From contig NC_087254.1 in the NCBI RefSeq assembly GCF_037042905.1, forward strand, positions 22,804,603-22,868,602: DNA of 64,000 nt. The letters run 5' to 3'. This stretch comes from Lytechinus pictus. Lineage: Eukaryota > Echinodermata > Echinoidea > Temnopleuroida > Toxopneustidae. Shown here piece by piece: positions 48,736 through 61,000 of the stretch. The notes under the pieces were generated by a model. The model worked only from the letters and a program-made list of their open reading frames with translations, had not been told where the DNA came from and made no database searches. Position 1 is the stretch's first letter. Each line of letters begins with the position of its first letter. Made by a program: the position numbers and the translations under genes.

Positions 48736-48812
48736 GTTGGAACTTGGATTCGAACCTCTCGTTGCAGAACGATGAATCTCCAGTCTCTCGCCTTACTCAC
48801 TGAGCTAGCCAC
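48736..48812 (-). pseudogene. tRNA-like sequence (tRNA pseudogene or SINE head)
   Basis: The minus strand has TAGCTCAGTGAGT (A-box-like) and GGTTCGAATCC (exact B box) at normal spacing. The T stem and acceptor stem do not pair properly, and an AG-rich tail follows, so a functional tRNA is unlikely. Confidence 0.5.
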
Positions 48813-48984
48813 AGAAATTGTTGAAAGCAAACGGTTTCAACCGATATTACGACTAGTCTACTCTCCAAGAGTATTGGGCATTTATTTTTCTGACTAAATA
48901 TACCAATGATATCGGGAATTACACACACTCGAATTTTTGACGGAATAAAGCCATATTTTGGTATGTATCCAACTTTTCCTTCTT

Positions 48985-49587
48985 AAAGGCCAAGTCCACC
49001 CCAGAAAATATTTGATTTGATTCGATAGAGAAAAATCAAACAAACATAACGCTGCAAGTTTCATCGAAATCGGATGTAAAATATGAAAATTATGACATTT
49101 TTAAGTTACGCTTATTTTTCACAAAACAGTTCAATGCACAACTCAGCGATATGCAAATGAGAAAGTCGATGATGTCCATCACTCACTATTTCTTTTGTTT
49201 TTTATTGTTTGAATAATACAATATTTCAATTTTTACAGATTTGCCAATAAGGACCAACTTAACTTAACCATAAACTGTTAAAATAATGGTAATTCCACAT
49301 GTTCAGTGAGAAATAAAACTTTGTTTCACTTGACGAGAAGAAAATTAGAATATTTCATATTTCATATAATAAAATAGAAAAGAAATAGTGGGTGACGTCA
49401 TTAGTCTGCCAATGTGCATACCGACCAGGATGTGCATATAACTGTTTTGTGAAATTAAGCGAAACTTAGAAATGTCATAACTTTCTTATTTTACATCCGA
49501 TTTTGATGAAATTTTCAGTGTTTTGCTTGTTGGATTTTTCTCCTTTTTTTCAAATCAACTTTTTGTTGGGGTGGACTTGTCCTTTAA
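48985..49587. mobile_element. ~600-bp MITE with AAAGGxCAAGTCCACCCCA ends
   Basis: The left AAAGGCCAAGTCCACCCCAG is matched by the inverted right end AAAGGACAAGTCCACCCCAA. Inner arms (ATCGGATGTAAAATATGAAA / TTATTTTACATCCGAT; CACAAAACAGTT / AACTGTTTTGTG) extend the inversion to about 180 bp. TTAA-like words flank it. A diverged copy is at 2590-2935. Confidence 0.85.
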
Positions 49588-50024
49588 ATCTCTTAGTCAG
49601 ATATATGTTGTTAGATAATTCTTGATAAACCTTCTCCATATTTTTTTTTTCAATTTTAGTGGAGGGGACATATGGACATGATGGAAGTCTTGCCAATTAC
49701 ACAAGCTATCAAGTATAAATAATCAAGGAATCGTGATTTCCCCCATAATTTGTGTGCTTAAGAAATTCCACATGCTGACATGGTAATGGTCGTTTTTGTG
49801 TAGAGCCTGGGCGCTGGCATACACACGACACTCAGTCGATAGTGAGCTCCATTTGAGAATTCTCTAACTTTGTTACATATCTACGACTACGAGTACGACT
49901 ACGCAATATAACGCACAAAAATCCTGCTTTTGGGATAGATCAAGAAAAGGGTATAATATACGCATTTTCGAAACATAAAGTAAACTTACCATAAATCATG
50001 TGAATTGTGGACTTTTTAAATAAT

Positions 50025-50215
50025 TTTTTTGGCCAGGCGTACCGTACCGGTCCTCCGTATTGTTTTGAAGTTGAATCATTCACGATACGCGGCCGTACCG
50101 TACCCTCGCGCTCTCTTGATTTAAGGCCCGGGCGCCGGCTGCACTCGCCTAGCTTCGGCCGGCGGGAGCGCCGCTCACATCGCCTTTTACTCGGCAGATA
50201 ATGCAGATATATGCA
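50025..50215. other. GC- and CpG-rich patch
   Basis: GTACCGTACC occurs twice, with many CG dinucleotides (ccgggcgccggc, cggccggcgggagcgccgc), beside the 50281 element. It could be a CpG-type promoter or a repeat. The frames here show no recognised domain. Confidence 0.35.
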
Positions 50216-50280
50216 GATCGGCGTCACTGGTCGTCGTCACACGGCAGTACACGTGCATTTGGACCTTGTATAGTATACAA

Positions 50281-51465
50281 CAACGAACGTAGAGGGCAGC
50301 AACACACATGCGTGTTGCTCTAAGGAAGGTCAACTCCGCTCGAATTTTGTGACCACTTTAAAAAATAAGGTGGGGTTTTGGGAAATTTGTCGAGTTGATT
50401 TTTTTTCATTTGTTAATTTCAAATATTTTTTAATGAACAATTATTAGATCGGTCATTCTGGGTATAAATATTAAAAATATTACTTTTATTTTTAAAGAAA
50501 ATATCTAGCTTAAATAATCATGATTTTGACATTTTTCCTCATTTTGGAATATTAAGCCTGTGACGAGGATACCTCATATCTCTTATTTTCTTCTGCTGAA
50601 TTTCGCTGCACCACTAATAAATGCTTAGACAACCACCGTAATAATCGAGGTCATTTTTCTGGCCTGGGTGCGCCGAGTCTGGCCCGGTCGCGCAGCTAGC
50701 TAGTGACGTTGATGATGCGCTGGGGCTTCAGGCGACTCGTCATAGATCTAGCAACTTAGACAATGACGTCTAATTTGCCTGGCCTGATTTGAAGTGTAAT
50801 GGCTTCAGGGCTGATGTTTATCAACGATGATTGTTCAAGGTTAGATTTCAAATTTTAAATGTCATTTGACTTTTAAGTCTATAAATCTGAAATAAAGGCG
50901 CTGTATCCCCGAAATCCGGGTCTAAATTTCAACTCTGAGTCCGAGACCATGGCATGGACGGCGAAAAAACAACCCATGCATCGGATGCATTGCATTGGCT
51001 GCGCGCTGCGCTGCAGCTGCACTGTGATGATGGGTTCAGCGAAGAGCTCAGAGAAAATAAGGTGGTTATATTCAATCCCGAAATGCTTTGCGAGTGGTCA
51101 CAAAATCGTCTCGACGCAAATCACCTAATACAGCCGTCTGGTGAAATCGCTGATAACAACAATCACCGATTTGGTAATGATTTTAGTTTCCTGAAACTTA
51201 TATTTGTAAAGTTTTAAATATCAAAGTATGTTTTTATATGTATGTATATTCCTCAACATATTTTTAAAGTTATCTTTGATATTGTTGTAGTCATATTCTT
51301 TCATATTCGTTTTTTTATCGCTACTAATTTGTTGTTGTATTGGATCGGCATTTGATTTCGTTGGCATGAACAATAAAATACGCGCGCAGCTCAGCTGCAT
51401 GCGCGTATCGAGTTGACCTTCCTTATAGCAACACGCTTGTGTGTTGCTGCCCTCTACGTTCGTTG
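50281..51465. mobile_element. 1185-bp hAT-like TIR element with 8-bp target duplication
   Basis: CAACGAACGTAGAGGGCAGC at the left is inverted exactly at the right. The arms continue through CAACACxCATGxGTGTTGCT and AAGGAAGGTCAACTC. GTATACAA flanks both sides (50273-50280, 51466-51473), fitting the nTnnnnAn pattern of hAT insertions. The interior is CpG-rich for the window. It holds an 87-codon plus-strand frame (50954-51217) starting MDGEKTTHASDALHWL, with a donor-like gtaatg inside it after CACCGATTTG. No transposase. Confidence 0.85.
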
Positions 51466-51473
51466 GTATACAA

Positions 51474-54400
51474 GTACATAAACACGAACAAAGGAAGCTA
51501 CCAATGTCTCTCTATTCTATTACGCAATAATTGGGGCGGTTGGGGGAGGGGCATTATGCTAGGAAACCGATATGTTCAAATGCTAACTTTTCATAGATAT
51601 CGTTTATAGGGTCGGTATTCATGATGCAAGAGAATGTCGCTAAATTAGAGAAAAAGGTTGTTAGAAAAGAAAAGAGGTCAAGAGACTGGCCGGTCACTTT
51701 GTAAAAAGATGTAGGCCTACTGGGTCTATTTGACAAAAACGGTCATCCTAGTTTTAGAGAATTTTTTTTTCCTCCCAATACTAGAAAAAATATATACATA
51801 TATTTTTTATATAAACAAGAAGGCACAATGATCTATAGATTTATAAAGATGAAATACATGTAACTGGTTGTTTCTATGTCAGGGGGGTATTTTCCAGAAC
51901 CTCGACAGCATTGATAAGGGTCTCAGTTTATATGAAATGTTATAAGGGTCATTCTACTCATAATGATATGAAAGGGTGATTTTTCATTATGTATAAAATG
52001 GTGGTTCCTAAAACGAAAGAGTGCCGCTTATAATGGAAGGTCGCTTTTCACTCACTAGCAACCCCTTAGCTTGTTACAGAGCTCAAAAGTTGAATTCACC
52101 CCCCCCCCCAAAAAAAAAAAAAAAAAAAAATCGTTATTTTGTTATCAGATTTTAATGAAGTTCAGTTCGGTGAATTTTACCTGTATGAAATTATATAGTT
52201 AGAAAGAATACGTTCCAAGTTGGAGCAGTGGCTATAGGTATTCAAGAAAAAGTCTTACATCTCAAAGTTTCCTTGTGCGCCCGCTTAATTGGTCTTTTAA
52301 TATGTTCTTCATTCGCAAATATAACTACAGTAACCTCCGCTCTATATTTATGCAATTTTAAGCCCTTTTGAGAATATGCGCTATACGTAGTTATCAATTT
52401 ATTTATTTTGTGATGAAAGAGGTGCGATTCAACATAGAACTCAAATGTACAAAACATAAAAAAATAAAAGAGAAAGTCAAAGCTAGGACGCCACATTTCT
52501 GACTTTCCCATCCAATATGTTTTAGACACGTAAAGGTGGACATCATTCCACAACCCTCATCATCCCTTGACGCGAGACCCCCCCCCCCTCAAAAGTGCAC
52601 AATGTTATATTGTCTTTAAAAAAAAATCCCATTTACAGATATGGATGGGGCTCGGTAGACCCCCTTCTGAATCTGCCACGGGTGACGAGGCGAGGAGGGG
52701 GGCCTGCCCTCTCTTCCTCAAACAATTTCAATATTTTGTGAAATGATTTGCGACAACACGAATCATGCGCTGGGTCAAGTGAATAGAGATGGATTTATTT
52801 TTGTCAGTGTCGTATTTTACATAACTTAAGTGAGAATGTTTTCTCCACTCCCCCATAAACATAAACACACCGCGTTCTAAATTTGTCAGAAATGAAATTG
52901 ACAATTTCTGGAGTGATTTTTATTTTGTTGCTTGTAATCTCACCTGGAGATAGTTTTTATTATTATCGTGCTTTTTTTTTGGGGGGGGGGGTTGTCAGCA
53001 ATTTTATTACAATCCCCCTTACCCAGCCTCTGGAATTTGGGCCTATAGCTTGCTTCACATTTGATGAAAGAAAATGATCGATAATGCACCGAGGTTAACA
53101 GAATGCAAGTTTTTAGTCCTCTTGAAATTATTTGGTAATTAATAGTTGGCGTTCCTCCTCTTTTGGAATTGAAAAAAGAAATAAGCCCCCTTTTTTGGGG
53201 GGGGGGGGGTGAAACCCTTTTTTCTTGACAGATTGTGAGAGAAATTGTGACGGTGAGATAATCTTTCGCTATTTTTCTAGTGACAAATAATAACGAAATT
53301 ATTAATTTCATGTGCCCATGTAATACACCTTACTATAGTTGTGAATTGCTTCCCTTCCCCCCCCCCCCCTTTTTTTGTCCAAAATTACCGGGGGAAGTCT
53401 TGTCTGTTCTCTTTAATATTAGTAATGTCGTATGATTCAGATGCCCTGTGTATACTGTTTATAATAATAATATGTAGACACCATGTAAAAAAGACTAGTC
53501 ATCATATTTTATCTTTTTTTAACATCTATATATCCTTTTAATATCATAACATGAAAATGGCTAAAATACAATTGAATACATAAAATAATATCAGTCCAAA
53601 GACAGGAAAGAAAGTAACTGATAAAAATATTCACATGTCTTGATAAGATTTATCCTAATGAAAGTAAAATTTTCACCATAAACTAGCTATGAATTTGTAG
53701 GCATGCTATGATATCATGATAGTTGTTATGCCGAATGAAAAAGCCGGGTGAAAGCCTTCTGACATTCATAAATATTGTCTCGCATTTCGTATTAAAAAAG
53801 AAATAATTTTGCAACACAGCTGAAATTGTTATCAGTTGTATATCACTCTACATGACGAGTTTTTAGAGATCTAATATAAGTAAAGCTGTGAAAAAGAAAA
53901 CATTTTGGATCATGAAGGTATACTCCCTAAGGAATGCACCGGAACCACTGAATATCTGAAATACTAGTAGAATGACAGATACCAAACAATAGATGGCGCA
54001 CTGACTTGCAGCTCTGGTGCTTTCAATCAGCTGGGATGTTTCACAGGGAATTATTCTTGTACCCCGTCTTAAATGGTTGCATGGAGAAAGCGTCACATAC
54101 ATGATATGGGCAAAGTAATTACGAGCAAAAAATAATTACATTAATCTACGAGTTAATCTACGAGTATTTTCAAGAATTCCGTAATTCAGCTGGATGAATA
54201 CAAAAATGTAATTTCTTCGAATTCTAAAATTACTGGCAAGTTATTCTTGAAGATATCGTGATTATCGGACGCAGTGTGCGAGTGATTGAGCTAATAAAAT
54301 GAATATTGCACTTGACTTTGGAGCATCTAAATTTGAATTGTACGATGCTTCCGATGGTTGATGCCAAATAGTGGCGAGTAAAACGTACCGTATTTAATAG

Positions 54401-54525
54401 TTTATATGGAAATTGAGTTATACTCAGCAATATATGTTTATGGCACATAAAGACAATTCGGGGCAATGTGGTTTCAGAAACTATACATATTGGTCGTTGA
54501 ACACATGACAAGTCCTCTTACTGAC
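51474..54525. other. Intergenic, poly(G)/poly(C) tracts, nothing recognised
   Basis: Contains C/A homopolymers at about 52100-52131, G runs at about 52980-52991 and 53199-53209, and C runs at about 53359-53369. No exons were identified. The right part is the likely 3' flank of the TRAF gene. Confidence 0.4.
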
Positions 54526-54734
54526 TTTTATTCATTTGTATTTGTATATAAAAATCTCAACAATATCAACAACTTTGTACAGTAAGATAGATAACACAAA
54601 TTAACACAAGCATTACGAAGGAATAAAACCACACGCCCTAACACAGTTATAAATACAAAATGTAGAACTTACAGGATATAGGAAACTACATAGAAAACAT
54701 CTAAGGCACATTATAAGAATAAATATTTGTAATT

Positions 54735-54740
54735 TTATTG
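54735..54740 (-). terminator. Candidate TRAF poly(A) signal
   Basis: Minus-strand AATAAA about 340 bases past the TRAF stop codon; another AATAAA is near 54527. Either could be used. Confidence 0.25.
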
Positions 54741-54906
54741 CGACGGTAAAAATCAATAAACATATACAATTAATTAAAGAAGGCGTTGGAATATACAAAA
54801 AATAGCATCTATAACCACACCTATGTCCTCCATCAAATAGATAAATAAGTGACCATGAGATATGTCACGTAGGCCCTAGAAGCTCTGGTGTGATCCTCTA
54901 CTTTCC

Positions 54907-55075
54907 TATGTGGTGTGGGATGTACTGATGGAAGGACGCTCACAGAAGCCCAGATGAACAACATCTCTGTCTTGCAGAATCAAGTGGTAAGAGCATGGAG
55001 CTACTTAGTAGCTCCATGGTAAGAGCGTTTGTCTTCATGAACTGCAGTCTAGATCTGCAAGGTGTTCTAGGAGTG
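54907..55075 (-). pseudogene. Duplicated fragment of the TRAF last exon
   Basis: TATGTGGTGTGGGATG, GCCCxGATGAACAAC, TTGCAGAATC and GTCTTCATGAACTGCAG occur here and again 175 bp on, inside the TRAF coding end (55082-55200). This copy lies beyond the stop codon and has lost the reading frame. It also carries a 23-bp palindrome at 54995-55017. Confidence 0.75.
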
Positions 55076-55080
55076 CTCTG

Positions 55081-58000
55081 CTATGTGGTGTGGGATGGAG
55101 GTAGGGTAGTCACACGAGCCCGGATGAACAACGTCCCTGCATTGCAGAATCGACCATTGATAAGAGTGTCCGTCTTCATGAACTGCAGCCTACCACGACG
55201 TTGCATGGTGCTCTGGACCTCATGAGGGCGTGGCATCTTATGGCAAGTGATGTTGGTGTTGAGGTGATTCTCACAGTCCACCTGGTCAAAGAGCATCAGG
55301 GTACAAACGGCACTGAACGGGAAGTACAGGTTCATGTCGTTCTCTCCTTTGCATAACATGATAAAGATGGACGTGTAGGAATCTGAGCGTGTCACATGAC
55401 CCCTCAATTCAAGGCAGAGGCGGAGCTTGTATCCAGCGGGGGAAGTGTAGAAAGGTGGACTCAGAAGTGGTGCACTAAAGTCACGTGAGCATATTTGGAT
55501 TTTCCAGTTGAGTTGGCCCGTGTAATTGGTATTCTTCATAATTGACAGGTCGCCCTTTAAACTGCTTACCTCTCTTGAAAGCTCTCTTATTTTCCTGTTG
55601 ATAAACCAAATGCCGTATAAATCACGTTGTACCATATAGAACAGAATAAAGACGCGAGAGAGTATTTTCATCGTGTACCAAGCGGAAGCGGGATTTATAT
55701 TAAGTTTACTGGCAGTACAGCAATATGTCAATTTCCCACTCAATTAGTCACATTCTTTAACATGCCCTACAGAAGTGTAATAGGTGATCTCTCTGCTCCA
55801 TAGATGTAATTTTCACAAGAACATTGTACATAACACATCCACGTTTTCTCTATTCTCGGACTTACAGAAGAATTGCTTAAACTATTTGTGAGTAACCTTC
55901 GGTCAATACTTAAGTACAAACGATTGAATTTTACCAATAATTAACTGCAATTATTGGCAAAGTTGCAAAACATTACCTTGCAAAAAATATCTTCATCAGC
56001 CAGGGTTAGTGTTACCATATTCACAAGCTGCTCGTAATCAACTGCTTATGCAGAATAAAAAAAGTATATAGAAGGGGGTTGACAAACCTGTCAGCATCTC
56101 CATTCTGTCCGACCAACCGGGAGGAAGATTCTTGTAGCTCATGTATAGTGGAAGCCTGTTCCTGGATAAGCTGTGTCTGTGTCGTGCAGTGAGCTAACAG
56201 GAGATCTAGGTGTAGACCTTGTGATTCCTGACTGTGCAGCTGAAGATCACATCGTCGAACCTGTAATACAGAAAGGTTACAGATGATTGAATCATAAATT
56301 GCTCTCGGTCAAATGATTGGCTTGTCAGATAGGTTGTCATTGGGTGTTAATTTATAAGGATTGTGTCTATTGAAGTTCATATTTGGCTGCTAAATTTAGG
56401 GTAATTTATGATAGTTATCAACCCAAATGCCTGACTAAATGACGAGATACATAAAATATTTATTAAGGTGCCGACGTGTTTGCTGGATTAAAAAGTTAGA
56501 ATTGACGTAGAAAAGGTAAGGGTCAAATCGGGTAATAGATAATTAGAAGAGTCGTGTATTGGAATCGATGGCGTCATGGTGCCGATTTGGCTGCCAACTC
56601 AAATGTTAAATTTGAATAATGAGATATGATATAACCTGGCCAAGAGACGTCTCACTCTGGACATGTTGGGCAAGTGTCGGATTGGGTGTCGAATCAAGTG
56701 TGCCGAGGTTGATGATCGAGTGATGAGTTTGGTGCTGGATAGAATGCCGAATTATTTAACCAGTTGAGTGTTGATTTTGGTATCGAATTTAATTTGGTGC
56801 CGAATTAAATTACTCGTGAGTATTGAGTTTGGTGTGAAATTGGATGCCAAAAAAGATGACGAGTGAGTGATGAGTTTGGTGTGATATTGGATGCCGAAAA
56901 GGGCGAGGAGTGGGTGGCGAGTTTGTTGTAGAATTTGATGCCTAATTAGATGACGAATGAGTGACGAAATTGGTATGATATTGGGTGCCGAATCAGATGA
57001 CGAGTGAGTGATGAGTTTGGTGTGATATTGGATGCCGAAAAGGGCGAGGAGTGGGTGACGAGTTTGTCGTAGAATTTGATGCCTAATTAGATGACGAATG
57101 AGTGATGAAATTGGTGTGATATTGGACACCGAAAAGGGCGAGAAGTGGGTGACGAGTTTGTTGTAGAATTGGATGCCGAATTAGATGAAGAGTGACGAAA
57201 TTGGTGTGATATTGGGTACCGAATCAGTTAACGAGTTGACGAGTGAGTGGTGAGTTTGTTGTGGAATTCGGTACCGAATTGGATTAAGAGTGATGAGTTT
57301 GATCTGGTGTGATAATGGATGCCGAATTAGATGACAGGTGAGTGATGAGTATGGTGTGATATTGGGTGCCGAATTAGATAGGTAAATGATGGGTTTGGTG
57401 TGATATTATGCCGAATTAGCTGACGAGTGATGAGGTTGATGTGATATTGGATGACAAATCAGATGACGAGTGAATGGTGAGTTTGGTGTGACATTGGTTG
57501 CTGAATTATGGACGAGTTAGTGATGAGGTTGATGTGATATTGGGTGCCAAATTAGATGACGAGTATTGAGTTTAGTTTGATATTGGGTGCCAAATTAGAT
57601 GACGAGTGAGGGACGATATTGATGTGCCATTGGGTGCCGAATTATGGACGAGTGAGTGGTGAGGTTGATGTGATTCTGGGTGCCGAATCAGATGACGAGT
57701 GGGTGTTGAGTTTAGTATAATATTGGGTGCCGAATTAGATGACGAGTGAGTGTTGAGTTTGGTGTGACATTGGGTGCCGAATAAGATAACGAGCACTGAT
57801 TTTGTGTGATTTTGGGTGTCGAATTAGATAACGAGCATTGAGTTTGTGTGATATTGGGTGTCGAATTAGATGACGAATGAGGAATGAGTTTGATGTGATA
57901 TTGGGTGTCGAATTAGATAACGAGCATTGAGTTTGTGTGATATTGGGTGCCGAATCAGATGACGAGTGAAGTGGGTTTGGTGTGACATTGGGTGCCGAAG

Positions 58001-61000
58001 TAGGGACAAGTTAGTGGTGAGATTGATGTGATATTGGGTGCCGAATCAGATGACGAATGAGGGCTGAGTTTGATGTGACACTGGGTGCCGTATTAGATGA
58101 CGAGTATTGAGTTTGATATGATATGATATTGGGTGCCGAATAATTGATACCGCATTAGATACCGAATGTTATAGAGTGCGTCCCAGAAAAAAAGGAAACC
58201 GAGATTTCCATGTCTTTTTTTTTCTTCAAAGGAAAATTAACCATGATGTTTCACTTACATCATCGCATGATTTAATTAATCCTCTATATTTTGATACCTA
58301 ATATAAGACGAACACTTCACGCATTAATGAGCAAGACGAAGTTGAAATTTTAATGTCAAAGTCAGATTGCGCAGAAAAGTTGAAGATCGGTTCGTGATAC
58401 GGTGACCGTGCTTATTCGATGACTGACTCATAAACATTTCTTTTGTATTCTTTGTTAAATTTCTCTCACTGATCCCCGACATTAGAGTGGATTTAGATTC
58501 ACACGTGAGTTTCTGCGCAAATCATTTCCGACATGCTTCAATATTTGTTTGTAATCCGCCACGCGCAAACGATTTGCTAAGATGTTGGTCCCATATTAAG
58601 GCGACTGCACACCTTACGACTGGTCGGCGACTCGATTTCAGAATAAGATGTAGTAGAATTTGATGCTAATATTGAGACTTGGAATATCTTACTGTGTAAT
58701 GTTCTAAATCATCGTACGAATACCTATGTTCAAATCTGTGACTATGCTATCATCCTCCTTAGAATAAAAGCGAATTTAATATCTAGTCGTAATGACGTCA
58801 TAGCAGTCGTACGGTTGACTACGATTTGAAACTAATCTGGCCTTTACTCAAAAATAAAAGCTTGCAATCTTTCAAAATGGTTATATTAGTATTCTTTCAA
58901 TTAATTTTAACCTCAAATAAAATGATACGTTCCATTCACATTGTCAGAAAATAAGCAAAATGCGATTTGTTCCAAAATCGGATCGCGAACAGTAGTAAGG
59001 TGTGCGGTGGCCTTAAAGATGAGATTCCATTCTTACCATAAATATCAAATTTATTGTAAACGCATATCTAATATCTGTGAAATTTGTCTCTGAAATCGGG
59101 TTTCTTTTTTTTTGTGGGACGCACTGTATATGAGAAGAAGTGTAAAAGAAATTACATGTATATTCAGTCATTTAGTTATTTTTTTTTCTCTAGGTAAGTT
59201 CATTGCATAATAAGAATAATCCAGAATGACTCAGTTAAGCTTTGTTAGGCATGCACATTTAATGAGGCAGAGCTATGATTGGTATTTCTGAAATGTACAA
59301 AGGCAGCCAGTAGGTGAAAAGTACAATAGGCTTAGCTATGTTGTTTACATTGCTTATTTCACTGAGATCATTCAAGAGTCTTCTGAAATTGGACTGCTCT
59401 AGAAATTGGCAGAATGTTCTTTTTAAAGACAATACTACCCAGCATAGAGGAAATTTATAAATATAAGCTGGCAGTTTCTTCAAGATCATCATGATATCAT
59501 ATCAGAACTCAGGGTTTCACAACAGACTTTATGTCAGAGTATAGTTTATTTCCATTTGTAATACAACGTTTATCTTCTGTGGAATTCTTTTGCACACCAT
59601 CAATGAACTGTTTGCAGTTATTTTGAGAGAGAAATTCGCAGTTCTCATCAAGATTATACTCCTTTTCTAAAGAACATTTGTCGACCCATGGACTGCTGAA
59701 ATCGACTCTTTATCATCACCAACTTCGTATTGTCTTCACGGACATTTCAAGTCACTACAGTGACTCTAATCATCCATCGCATTTCAACATCAATTTCATC
59801 ATCGCCAGCATTGTGAGTGATGAGGTTGGTGTAGTAATTGGTGCCAAATTAGATGACGAGTCAGCATCAAGTTTTAAACGATATTGGGTGCCGAATTAGA
59901 TGGCAAGTGGGTGATGATTTTGTTGTGTTGTGGAATATACAGATACTCTTTAGTTCTTAAGCCAGGGTTACACCATAGCCGAATTCTCCTGAATAAATTC
60001 GGACCGATTCTGCCAGAATATGGCCTGCTTTGGATGGATTCGGTGGTTTCGGAATCTATTTGTCTCTGATTCGGGGAGCTCCCCGAATAGAGACGAATGA
60101 CTCCGGAAAAGATCCCGATTCAGCGCAGAATCGCCAAGAATTCACCCGAATCAATTTTGGTCATCCTGAATAAAGCCGAATGCCACCCAAATAGTGGCAA
60201 GAATCGAGACAAAGGTGCCCAGAATCGAGACGAATGTGACCCGATTGCTCCGATTACCAAAATGTTGACCCGAATCGGAAAGAATATGGCTAGAAGCGCC
60301 GAGCTCGGAACTGTTTAATACGCTCCGAATGATACGAATAGGTCCGAATCTGCCCAGAATACTCCGAATGCCTCCCTTAATCCAACCGAATGTCATCCGA
60401 ATACATCCCAAATATGGCCCGAATGAAATTTCTTGTGGTCACATTCAAAAGTATTTTGGAGGGCATTTGGCTGGTTTTGAACATTTCAAAACGAGCCGAA
60501 TTCCTCCGTGAAAGTTCCCAAATCCCTTCCGAATTTCCTCGCATTCGCGGATTGAGAACATAATACTCCCAAAACCACCGAATACGAGTATTCGGATTGA
60601 TCAGAAACGCATAGGTCCCGAATAGGTCCAAAATCAGAGCATAATAGCCAAGAATTGACCACCCAGAATATTTCAAATGCCTCCCAGAATCCAACCGAAT
60701 TCCATTCGAATGAAATTTGTTGTGGCCATTCGGGAGTGTTTTGGAGGGTGTTCGGCTGGTTTTGAACATTTCAAAATGAGCCGAATCCTTGCACGAATGG
60801 TCCCGATTCCCTCCCGAATTTTCTGGCATTCGGGGAGGGAAAACAGAATACTCCAGAATTCCCCAGAATACGTGTACTCTGATTCGGGGAGCTCCCCGAA
60901 TCAGATACGAATAGGTTCCGAATCCACAGAATCAATTCAATTCAATTTTTGTTTATTTCATTCTCAACAGAACAAAGTAAAGTGTTCGAAAATAATTACA

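Noticed and set aside
48736-48812. Functional tRNA gene on the minus strand
   Set aside because: A and B boxes are present but the acceptor and T stems do not pair; annotated as tRNA-like only.
49940-50227. 95-codon Arg-rich minus-strand frame in the CpG-rich patch
   Set aside because: Composition follows the CG-rich sequence; no domain, and no exon of TSEN54 or TRAF is needed here.
56752-57796. Minus-strand frames of 125 and 74 codons with repeated IRHxIRHQI-type peptides
   Set aside because: Produced by the ~50-bp satellite; period and divergence are those of non-coding repeat.
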